Source: Carposina sasakii (Eukaryota; Arthropoda; Insecta; Lepidoptera; Carposinidae). Taken from it: 64,000 nt of DNA. How positions within the stretch are numbered: the stretch's first letter is position 1; each line of letters starts with the position of its first letter. The notes below the pieces were generated by a model. That model saw nothing but the letters and a program-made list of their open reading frames with translations, was not told the origin of the DNA and did not search any database. This document shows positions 36,588 through 49,500 of the stretch, in pieces. The DNA is taken from positions 8,556,001 to 8,620,000 of the forward strand of contig CP053152.1 in NCBI GenBank assembly GCA_014607495.2, written 5' to 3'. The position numbers and the translations under genes were made by a program.

Positions 36588-37584
36588 GTGAGCCCATTCA
36601 ACAATATAATTTTACCGACAGTTCGGTCAAACGTCGTAAAATTATTGTTCGCGTAACTTGCCATGTGTTCAAACGAATACGAATTATGCAAGGGTTTCAG
36701 TTAAGAATGCTCATAATTTAGCTATGCTATAGCAAAGCTAGACAGGTCTGCTATTTATATGCTATATCTGCTTGGGAGTTTGACTACTATCCATCTAACG
36801 ACACAACACGGGATATAATAATAATATTCTTTTTTTCCTATTGGGATACAAGATATTACTACTAACTAACTAGTTTCCTCATGAAATAATTGAAAGTGTT
36901 TGATTTAATTTATTTCTGCAAAGGTAGCAATGTGTACTATTATAACAATAATAATTAAATTAAAAGCGTATAATACCAACAAGTTGGTATATTTTATAGG
37001 TTTTACAATGAAACCACTGAAACACCTTGTTATCATTGTAGAAAAGTGTTTCTTATATACCTCTCAAAGTGTGTTCGCTAACTTTGTCTATTAATAGCTT
37101 GACCTATTAACACGGTAAACAGAAACTGCGGTGCCGTTTCGTAAAGTTACGGCTTTTTATTGAGTGAATCCATCTTGATAGTGAAGTCAATTATTCAAAC
37201 GTATTGTTTTAATAGTAGTAGACATTGAAAAAGATTTATAGAAAACAACTTTTGTTGTGTAAATAATGTAAGGTAGAGACGTGCCGTGGCGGAGCAACTA
37301 CGTGTAGCTTTCCCCCCTAATGATGAGCGATAGCGTTTTTTGTGTATGAACTTCGCCACTAAACTGGTCATAGATATTTTGAATAGTAACATTAGGCCAC
37401 AAAATAGGCCTTACTCCAGACGATGTAGTAGGTGTGATCCGTAGTTAGTAACTCCCTGAATAGGAAGCAACTTCATAGCATTATATTCGTGTACATAAAT
37501 AAATCTAACCCCACTATCTTCTTTAGTTAAAAAGCTTTATCTTTGTTACAGAACTGATCTGAAAGCAAAACAACTCTCACAATC

Positions 37585-40500
37585 ATGTGTACGCAACGAA
37601 CGAACGCACTGCGAATATGCGTGGTCGCCTGCTTGGTCGCTTGTTGCCTGGGGCAACGGGCTGAACAGCTACTGGCACAAAACCCCTGCTCCAGCAAGAC
37701 GACCTGCAGCGACTGCATCAGGACCACCAGCTGTTCTTGGTGCTTTGCCTCAGACTTCAACGGCCCGCGATGCTTCAATCCCGCTATGGAAGGTGGCACG
37801 GCTGGATGCGATGAAGCCTACATTTTCAATCCTGATAATCAACTGTCTATTGATCAGCTGTACAATAGAGAGTTGAGCAGAGGTGAGTATTATATTATAT
37901 ATTTCATTTACTAAAACCACACACGTGCTTAACAATATCTGTAATATAAAGTAACATGTCCTGATTCATGAGCGTTTGAATCTTTTTATTAACATTAAAC
38001 GTTCCTATACTTATTACATAAAATAAATTAAACCTATGTCTTAATTGCAGCAAAAGCCGGGCGAGGTTCGATATCCTACGAAGAGTCCATGAGTGGAATG
38101 CAAGGCAGCAGCGGCAGCTTCGGAGCCGCCAGCGGCGCAGGCGCAGCGTCCGGCGAAAATCTGGTGCAGATTAGACCGCAGAGAGTTGGACTCAAGTTAA
38201 GGCAGAGTATGTAAATTTACTTCTATTACGAAGGTGAAGAAAGTAGCTTCTTAGTAGTTTCTATGTCTGTTTTATTGATTTGTTGTAAACTACAAACAAC
38301 TTATTTAGTTAAAGCTATTTAGATTATAATTAAGATTCATCACTTTACATTAATTATGTATTACTTATGGCGGTAATTATATGTTATGCCTAATATGTAC
38401 TACATAAGTGTATCTAATTGCACATAATTTTTTCTCTTATTTTGAAACACATCTAATTATAATTGGCAATGGGTACTTTATATTATTAATTAGCTAGTAT
38501 ACATAATATTGAAATGAAATTGGTTAATTAAAGTTATTGCTAAAAGTAGTATCTCAACTAACTATGTAATCTCAAGTTATAGGTATAAAGCTATAATGTT
38601 GGAAACTTATATCCTGTAATAACTAATATCATAAATTTAATTCAAAGCAAAACCTACATAAATAATTGTTATACTACTCACAGATCAAGTGCAAAAGCTG
38701 TCGTTCTCGTATGCGCAAGCGCAGGACTACCCGGTGGATCTGTACTACTTGATGGACTTGAGTAGATCTATGAAGAACGACAAGGAGCGCCTGAGTGCAC
38801 TGGGCAGTCTCCTTTCCAGCACCATGAGGAATATCACCTCCAACTTTAGAATCGGCTTCGGATCTTTCGTGGACAAACTGGTCATGCCCTACATCTCTAC
38901 TGTGCCGAAAAAGTAAGTATATGTATCATAATGGTACTCATGATCTTGACATTATTTCTACGCTAGCTTGTTGTCATTTTGTTGAAAGAAATATCAATTC
39001 AACTATGTATATGGACTATTTTTATGTCGAGTAGACCTACCTTGCTTTAATTAATGCAGTATTATATATATATCGAATACAGTAGTCGTGGCGGATCTTT
39101 CAGTCCTCCCCTCTCCTACCTTCTTCCCCTCCGCGCACCTTAACACATTCACTACCACCGACTATGTATTTGGTTGTCTAGAGGTGTCACCGACGTTCAT
39201 TTGCATTTCTGGCACAAAATCAGCCTGCAGCGAACGTGTTAATATATCTACTGCGACCAGCGACGCGTATTGCACAAACTTTAAAGCCGCAGACATTGAA
39301 TGCTGCTGTCAAAGAACAATTACTGTGTTTATCTGTCTGTTTCTTACCTTGTCACGTCTTGTCTGCAAAATGTTAATAACTAATGTATTTATTCGTAGGT
39401 TGATATCTCCGTGCGACGACTGCGCTGCGCCTTACGGCTACAAGAATCAGATGTCGCTTAGTGTTGACACTAAACATTTTGAAGTAAGTCGTTACAATTA
39501 CAATTTATTACTGTCAATTAAATCTGCAGCTTTTCTACTCTACATAACCTGGAAATCGTTTGACATAGAATCATTGTTCACTTTTCTTAGAAATTGAAAT
39601 GTGACTAATAGAGCCAGCAATTAAGAACAAAATTATTAATAAAGAAATGGAAAAAATCCCTCACCCGGGTGGGAATCGAACCCACGACCTCTGCATTCCG
39701 TGCCAGCGCTCTTACCACTAATAATAATTTCGACGAAAATAAATGTTTAACCAATCAAGTTAGAGTAGGTACAATCTATACATATAATAAAAATGAAACG
39801 GGTCGCTGTCTGTACATGGGAGATATATGAGAAAAAAATTATGGGAGACCTTTATCAACGCAATAATACCCAAAAGAATGATTTTTGAAATTTTTGTCGG
39901 TTTGTCTGTTTGTGCACGTTAATCTCAGAAACGGCTGAACCGATTTCGATTCAGTTTTCAGGAATATATTGTGACAGGTCCCACTTAACATATAGGCTAC
40001 TTTTTATACCGGGAAAATATTTTTTTCACATTCATTTTATTCATTATTAGTAGATGAGAATGTGATAGCCTACCATGAACAGCAGATTTGTTTCCATCAT
40101 GAAACAAATTTTTAGCAGTTCACGGAAACCTTCCCTGATCCCATCTACCTGAGGCCTGCTGTCACTGCCACCACACACACACACACACACACATATATCG
40201 TCTTTCACATTGTCATTTGAAATTACACATACAATATGATCGATTCCGGCAGTCACACTTAAAACTAAACGTAAAATTAGTCCTATCTGTCCTTTTCTCT
40301 CTCAGTCATTAATGTTAAGAACGGAAAAGGACATACCTGACTAAGTTTAAGTTTACATATAAGTGTGACAGTCAGAATTGACCATAGTATATGATATGTA
40401 AAAAACAAATGTGTACAGGAAGCGGTAGCAATGGCCAACGTGTCAGGAAACCTGGACGCTCCTGAAGGAGGCTTCGACGCGATCATGCAGGCTGTGGTGT

Positions 40501-43500
40501 GTAAGAACGATATCGGCTGGAGGGACCAGGCCAGGAGACTGCTGGTCTTCTCCACTGACGCAGGCTTCCATTACGCTGGAGATGGCAAGGTATGTCACGG
40601 ATATGTGATGTGGTATGTCATGGATATGTGGCATTTCATGGATATGTGGTATGTCATGGATATGTGCTATGATCATGATATGTGCTATGATCATGATGTG
40701 TGCTATGATCATGATATGTGCTATGATCATGAAATGTGTCATGATCATGATATGCGTTATACATAAGTACCTTATCCTTACTTTGAATTTGCGGTATATT
40801 TAGATCTTGCTGCACTGTTTTGGCGTTCTTTGAGTGACTTGATTATTGTATAAATTAGCGGCCTTCTGGTACATGCATGAAGGAGGCGCTTTGGCAAATG
40901 AGGGCAAATGGCAAAATGCTGTTTTAATTATAGAAGATTCGAGATAATCGATATTTTATAAGCATTGTGACGAATAAATTTAATTTCAATCTAGGTATAC
41001 TTTATTATTATAAAATTATTCTTATGTTTTTATAGCTAGGTGGTATCGTGCAACCGAACGACGGAGAGTGTCACATGGAACAAAACTCTTACACGCATTC
41101 GACTATTCAGGACTATCCCAGCATTTCTCAAATTAATCTCAAGGTAACTACAATGTTTCTAACAAATGGATGCTTGTAATAAATGCCCAAGTAAATTAAC
41201 TGTCTGTCTGTGTTTATTACATTACACTATCGCGACAAAACGGCTTAAAATAAAATTGATAAGTAATTATGTAGTTACTATAGGTACGTTTGAAAACATA
41301 CTTCTGTTACTGCATACAAAAAATGATAGTTTCGAAACCCGGCATAGGACTTATTTTATGAAACGGACTCTAGTAGAGTCTTGTTTAACCAAATAGTTTC
41401 TTTGAATTATGGCCCATGTAATATGTGTATGAATACTGTATCCGTTAATGCTAAACTCAATTTCTATGTTCTGTGGATTTTTGTAAATTAAATAATAAAA
41501 TGTATACAAAAAATTCCTAGTTTCGAAATAAAAGTTATTCTATTAAATTAACTCTTTAGTATGTACTGCGATGCACGAACTTCGCAACGGCTTCGGAACC
41601 GTGATAAACTGTGACGTGATTATAGTTTGTCTCATAGTGAAATGTTTATGAAAAGTGGCACGAGTGAATCTATATAAAAGTTATAACTGCATTAGACCAG
41701 ATTTTTAAACTGGAATCTTATGTAGTTACAATAAGGCTCGACTTGACTTATAATAATTTGTTTCAATAGACGCCCAGCAACACTTGGGCTTCTGTTTGTC
41801 GTGCCATATTTTGAGCGCTGCCACTGAATTTAGTAATAATTTTATCTAAGCAACCAGTAAAAGTGTCAATAAATTACCAGGTGAAAGAGCACGCGATAAA
41901 CGTGATCTTCGCGGTGACTCGCGACCAGATCAAGGTGTACGAAGAGCTGAGCAAGCATGTGGAGGGCTCCAGCAGCGGAGTGCTCAGTGAGGACTCCAGC
42001 AACGTGGTGGACTTAGTGCGGGACCAGTACAATGTGAGTGACATACACACCTACACGTTATTGTTACTTATACACACTTGCCTAAGCTGAGGGGCAAGCG
42101 TGGACGTCTCAATAGTTACGTCAGAAACGATAGTGTTACTTCACACTGCCATATCTCATAGAATTTGCTTGTGAGTCGATAGTGTTACATACATACATAC
42201 ATACATATAATCACGCCTTTATCCCTTACGGGGTAGGCAGAGCACTAAGGGCCGATAGAATATATAGGTAGATAGATAGAACCACGATAGTGTTACGGCA
42301 CGTCAAAAGGCTCATATGGCTAAATGTGTTGTACATCCACCATATTACCGTGTTATTACAAAAAAACATTGCTTACGCTAAACACTATCTCAGTTTGATA
42401 GATATTTTGCTGTCATTTTTAAACAGTATTTAACTTTAGGCGCAGTTTTATTGCAAAACCATGCAAGAACACCGGTATTCAAATCTATTGATAATTGTCA
42501 TTGAGTTTTTATATTATTTCCAGTCATTACATTACAGCGTATCAAATGAGGCCACTATCGAGTTACACTCGAATTTTCTATACATTTACAGTTTGATTTG
42601 AATGACTTGAAATGTTGCAGAAAATCACATCGACAGTGGAAATGAAAGACACCTCTACCGAGGCGGTGCAAGTCGTGTACTACTCATCGTGTCTCGGAGA
42701 CAAGGGCGATGTCAAGCAAACCAACAAATGCGACGGACTCAAGGTTATTTTTATATATGCTACCTATTTTAAATTTTAATGTTTTTAATGTACGAGTATG
42801 TACCAAATGTACAACATATTCAATTACATCACTGAAATAATTCATCGATGTTCTTGCTGTTTGTATAAAAATATATATCTGTTGTTTGAAGAATATTCTC
42901 TGTGCGATGTTCTTTGCGGCATCCTGCTATTTGTGTATAGCATTATATTCTATTGTAGTTCCATGTTATGTCAGACTAGCAGCCCGCGGTTCCGGCTTCG
43001 CTCGGATATTCGACTTTTACAGCTGTAGTTATGAAAATAGAAACTCCTTCCAATTCAAAGTGATAATAAGTTGCCAATTATTATATCTGACAGATGGACA
43101 GACCTAGTTATTTAAAATGAATCACATAAATTAAATTTTAAAAATCAACATAAATTAAATTTTAAAAATCAATTGTAAACTTGAAACGAAGCGCCGCGCC
43201 GCGCCGCACTGAAAATTTTATAATTCGACACAACCATCAACGTTGTCTGCCCTCACGTGTCTGCCCGTTCGGGTCGCGCACCTCAACATGAGCCCACCCC
43301 CACCACCGCCGTCGCCGCCGCCGCGCGCCGCCACTCGCCGCCACTGTCGTGCTATGCGGACCGACCGACTGACACAACGACGGAACGCAGCCGCCGCCGC
43401 CGCCATCTCTGCCCTCGGCATTGTAAATGCATCTTGTGTATTAATATTAACATAAAAGTGTTATGATATGTATATATTCGGAATCCTCATTTCATCAGCT

Positions 43501-46500
43501 TTAATTTGATATGCATTTTGTTTTATGTTTATCGGTCTATGTCGGTAGGAACATCGAGTAATTGAAAAATAAGATATTTCGTAAATTAAACTTGAACACC
43601 ACTAAAATCGTTATTGTGGCTAAACCTTAAAGGATAGACATATGCTATCGCAGACTTTTTATAGAACTTTTTGAGAAGAATAATTCCCCCATACATTGTT
43701 ATTCTGTATTTTGAGTTATTTCAGCAGCGCACGCAATGCAAGCCTCCAAAAAGCTCGTTTTTCTTCCGTCCGTCTGATAACTGTTACGATTACTCTAATA
43801 ATTTCTTAAGTAGGTACACCTAAATTATACACCTATAGAATCCCTGGAATGTCTTCTTTCCATTATTGAAAACCGCATAGCTATTGATATAGTAGTTTTT
43901 GAGATCCTAGGTAACAAACACATTTTGGGCGCCCTTCGCAACTTCATTTTATACTATGTATAGATAGATGAACGGATGAGCGAGAAGAAATGAGTGTGAG
44001 ATAGACGAAAAATACGATAGTCAGGTAGAAAATTAAAAGACGTGAATGACGATTTTTTTTCCTAAAACTTATATTGTTCGCATTGTCTGTGATAAAAACA
44101 TTTTTCAGGTTATGTATAGAATGTTTATTCCGTATTTACACATAATAATGAATTAAGTATAAATAAAATTAAAACTACCTACATATAAGACGTAATATAG
44201 CTGATATTGTACTTTTAAGTAAAATTGCTCAAAGTAAAGTAGATGCACCACAGCTATTATCACTAATTGATATAAAAGTACCATCTAGATTAACTATTCG
44301 AAAACCTATTTTTCTGTCTGTACCAAAATCAAAAAGTAACTATAGGCAAAATTCATTTTTTATCAGGGCGCCTTCTGAATTCAACAAGCTAGCGCGGCAA
44401 GCTAATCTACACCTGTTTAAATACAAAAATAAACACGTTTAAGACGATATTATCCATAGAGTGGTTCGATGAGCATGTGGTTCTCTAGGCTTTTCTTTTT
44501 TACTATGCCAAGCCAACAGACTATATTGATTTGATTTTCTGTTCACAATTTGCTGGGGTATCATAACATGGCAAGGTATCTGTTATATATTGATACTAGT
44601 CTCTAAATGTGGAAACTTTTAAGTGGTAAATAGTTGCTTATGTTGTAATAATCTTAGTTATTGTCAACCGTTTGTTTCCCGAATAAAATAATATAAAAAA
44701 ATATTGCCTAAAGTTATCCATAAACTCTTATTTACTTATCAATCGTACTCAGGTGGGGGATGTAGTGGAGTTCACAGCAGAGGTGACCCTGCTGGAGTGC
44801 CCCAAGGACCGCAGCAAGTGGCAGCAGTCCTTCAAGATCTACCCGGTCGGCGTCTCCGAGTTCCTGGAGGTGGAACTGGAGATGCTGTGCGACTGCCCCT
44901 GCGAGCGACCTGGACATCATGTGAGTTTTATCCTTGGTTGCATTATTACCTGACTGCGCCAGAAAGAGGGTTATGATTTTTTAATGTTTGTAAGTTTGTA
45001 TATTTCTTTTGCACGCGCATTTAAGATAAATTTTTAAAATTTTACGCAGTCGGGTTTTTCAATTTTTAAATCAGTTTATTGCAGTTGCTGCTGTCTATTT
45101 TAGTTTATTTACTCCATAAGTTCTTCGACCTATGTGCCCTGCCCATTGCCACTTTGCTGCATCTTGCTGGCCCGTTGAGCTATGTAATGAACAAAATTCT
45201 ATTCCAGGCATACGACGACAGCCCGCTAGTCTGCAACGGTCAAGGCACATCGGAGTGCGGAGTATGCGTCTGCAATCCGGGCCGATTCGGGAAGAACTGC
45301 GAGTGCTCGGCGCATGGGGGCGTGTCCCTCGAGCAGGAGAGGGGATGCCGGCCCACCAACGCGTCCTCCGGTCCGCTGTGCTCCAACCGCGGGACCTGCA
45401 TCTGCGGTGTGTGCGAGTGCAACAAGCTTGACGATCCTCTGAGGGTGAGTGCTTATACAGGCTGTTTTTTCGTTGCCACCCTTAACGAAGGGTACGTACT
45501 CTATACATCAAATAAAGTAAGTTCATGCCAAAAAATGCTGGGAAACGATGTACATAAAAAAAAACGAATTTCTTGATTAGGCGAAATTTATAGTGTTTGT
45601 GTTAGTTTTTTATAGACGGTTATTAATAATTTCTCGCGAAAAAATCTTACTACGCGCGTCTACGTGCATTTATGCAGAAAAACGCAGTATATTTACTCAA
45701 CTTTGGATCCCCATATCTTGGAAAATTGGAGATTACGTAGTATTCGAGAACGTTGACGACCAAAAAACATTCTGTATATCATAGCCAAATCTTTTTAATA
45801 GTCATTTCATGGAATGGTCGGTTAAGTTAGGTTAGTATCATGAAAATTATTAATTCATTATCATGATATAGTCAGGGGAATTTTGACCATTTCATGACAT
45901 AAATAAGTCAACGATATGACCACGACATACATAAATAATAGAATAGTATTTATTTGTGCATACACATACACAGGCAACCAAGTCAAGAAAAGAAAAATGC
46001 TGCTGAATGGTTTATGGTAGCCTCTCTTAACCGTAATTTGGCCCGCAGGCGGTATTGGCAAAAAGAAACCATCCTGCTTAAATGTAGCCAAGATTGCCTT
46101 TCACAGCATTCTCTACCAGCTTACCCAAACATGTTAGCTTCAAATTGTAATTTGTGTTCTCAGGCGATATCGGGCCCGTTCTGCGAGTGCGACAACTTCA
46201 CGTGCGACCTGTACAAGGGTCACCTGTGCTCGGGCAGTGACCACGGCGAGTGCGTGTGCGGCAAGTGCGTGTGCCGGCCCGAGTACACGGGCGACGCGTG
46301 CCAGTGCCTGCTCGACCAGGAGCCGTGCCGCTCGCCCGGTCAGTCATACGCACTTATACGTTCATATACGCACACATACGTATATACACGCATACATACG
46401 TATATACACGCATACATACGTATATACACGCATACATACGTATATACACGCATACATACGTATATACACGCATGCATACGCATATATACGCCCACACACA

Positions 46501-49500
46501 GCGAAAATTGAGAAAATTTTGCCTTAGCTTAGGCAAAAAATTTGACCGTTTATGTAGAATCATCGCTTCAACATCAGCATCTCGACATCAGTTTAATGCA
46601 AAATGACAGAACGCAAATAAGCATCGGTGGCACATCTAGAAAACGAAGGAAACACATATACATAGTTGGCGGCATAAATGTGTTAATTGTTTACGCCTTG
46701 ATGACCATCAGCGGCCACCTTTAGAGATATCCTCGCCTTGTACTACACATTTTCTTTCCTTAATTACTGAATTTATTGCATGTGAATTAAACTAATATGT
46801 CGATGATTTGTACAGAAAACGGCGAGATCTGCAGCGGCCACGGCAAGTGTATGTGCGGACAGTGCGTCTGTAATGTCAACGATGACCAACGCTTCTCTGG
46901 GAAGTACTGCGAGAAATGTCCCGTAAGTTGTACTTTACTACGGTGTTTTCTGTATTCCTGTTGTAGTCTTAAATCTTGAAATATCTATTATTATTGTTCT
47001 TTCATTAATTTGTGCCAGTGTCAAAAAAAAACACTGCCAAAAAAATGATACTAACTTATAATATCGTGTAACATGTGTCAAGTGAACCTTAAAAATGTAA
47101 TTTTATTTAATCGAATTATTAAAGTTGTGAATGAAAACTCAACACTATACCCCGTTTTTTTTGAAGATAGAAATCTTATATTCGAAGAAGCATTGTTTGT
47201 AAACATTAGAACACACATACTTGTAAGATATGAGTGAAGTTTGACGTTCTTCCATATTGATGTATCCTACTAAAAGTTCAGTTTTGTGTTTGCGAAATCA
47301 GCTTCTTTAGGTTTTTTATAGTGCAAATTTAATATGAGTAGGTGCTATTGAATTGCGTAGAAACCTCTTTAGGAACGATTGATGATAATAATACACAAAA
47401 CTGTTCCTAATTATTATTATTATTGTTTTATTATAATCATTTATTTCATGTAATATAATTCAACACATATTTTGTTAATAGTTTCTTAATCTTAATGTTA
47501 GTAATAATATTTATTAATTCCATACCATTATATTCGCTCTCGCATTATGAAAGCTTGGTTGTGAGTACATGTACCATATGACAATGTTGCATGTACTCAC
47601 AGTCAAACCTTTTGTCAAACATATTGAGGATGCTGTTGGGGCTAGCCCGGACCCGGCGCATCAGAGATGTGCACCTTTTCCGCATCACTGTGTAGAAACA
47701 GTTCATCCGAGCGTCTGCAAACATCCCTAACAAAAAATCTGATTTCGTTCTTTCGTATTCTTTCTATTTCTAAATAAAATGAGGTATACAACAATACAAG
47801 AGTTGAGTCGAGACGACAAAGGAACTCTTCAGAAAACAGGCATAGGAATTATTCTATCAGATGGACAATACCCTTTTTTGAGCAAAGAAGTAATCTCGCT
47901 AAGAAATAAGCATGCCTATATACATCTACCTTGTTATACATTATTTGTGAAAACCTTACTGTAAACCTACAATAGTAAATAGTAAAGCATAAGAATAAAT
48001 AATGTTTAACACTTTCAGTGCCGGCTACTACGTATTTACTTTTTAGGCTTTCTAGAGGTGCTGCTGACGCTTATTTGCGTCATTGCACTAGGCGTTGACC
48101 TGATCTCGGCACCCTTATGCCGGCAGCCATTGTGTTAATAGGCTATTTGAAATATGAAAAATAAATTGACAATCACTGTAATTAGTATACAGGATTAATT
48201 TTAAAACATCACTAACCTCGCAAGACTAGGAGCTACCATTATAAACAACAACATTTGTTCTACGAGTTTTGATAATTTGTCTCATTTTACTTTCATACAA
48301 AAATAAATATCTATTTAATATTACCTCTGAATGTTCTTAAGTCTGTACATAATACTGAGGCGCGCGCGATCGCGGGTGTCAACCTTTTCGTATACCTACG
48401 AATGGAACATGTAATGTATTAATGATAAAACTCGTAGAACAAATGTTATTGTTTATGATTTTAGCTATCTAGTCCTGCGAGGTTATTGATGTTTTAAAAT
48501 TAACCCTGTATAATTTATAGTAATGAATCGCTTTCGTATAACTATGTTACGGTATATAGTTATATCCCTAGGGATATAACTATATTACGGCTTTATCTAT
48601 CTTACTGCGACATATCTATTGAATGTAATGTGTTGGCAGACGTGCCCCGGACGCTGCGGCGTGTACAAGGACTGCGTGTTGTGCGAGGTGCATGCACGTG
48701 GTCCGCTGTACCACCCCGACATGCCGGAGGGCCAGCGCTGCGGGAACTGCACGCTGTTCCCCGTCGTCGAGGAGGGCAAGATTGAAGGTACGCCTGTTAG
48801 CGTGTGTGCACCACGATCTATCTCTCAAATGTCTTATTGTTCTTACGAGTTTATTTGTGGACACTCGCGATTCCATCCGCTTGGACTGCTGACAATATAT
48901 AAATTAAATGTATCGTGTATCTGACAGCGAAATGCACAGAGCCTATAGTGTATAAACTGGGTTTTTTTACAATGAGGGATTTTCGGACAAGTTAAAATAA
49001 CTGTCAAAAAAGATGGCGTGAGCGCATCACCCTCCCTAACTACTCCCCCCTTCACCTCCCCTGTACGTGACCAATGACAAAACAGAATTTTTGGATGGTG
49101 ATGCGCTCACGCCATCTATCCAAGTGATTTGTACTATTTTTTAACTTTAAATACTTTTTATACAGCCGATTTCAATAACCGATCTCGAGAGATTTATTGC
49201 GTATTTCAGGTGAAATTTTCTAATGTTTTGTGAGATTCTTTATAATCTCGTGTATTGAAATTGGCCTTAAATTTTCAACTGTTTTCACACAGGTTTTGAA
49301 TATGAAAAATCCTAATTTCATTTATGATCTCTAGTATTAAAATTGTCCATTAGCGTTTAACCCATGATTGGTCCCGTAGCGAACGAGTCCCGAAACGAGC
49401 ACCTGTGCAGCTTCTACGACGAGGAGGACTGCCTGTATGTGTACGTGTACTCGTACGACGAGCGGCACCATCTACACGTGCGCGCGCAGAAGGAACGCGA

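Noticed and set aside
39088..39597. 169-codon open frame in integrin
   Set aside because: Only 39399-39483 is a true exon, and the upstream part is an intronic TTAA-flanked element read through by chance.
43218..43466. Ala/Pro/Arg-rich open frames on both strands
   Set aside because: Low-complexity products of a GC-rich block, open in many frames, with no splice context.
46237..46606. Open frames with Tyr/Thr/His repeats
   Set aside because: They are readthrough of the integrin EGF exon in wrong frames plus the 20-bp minisatellite.
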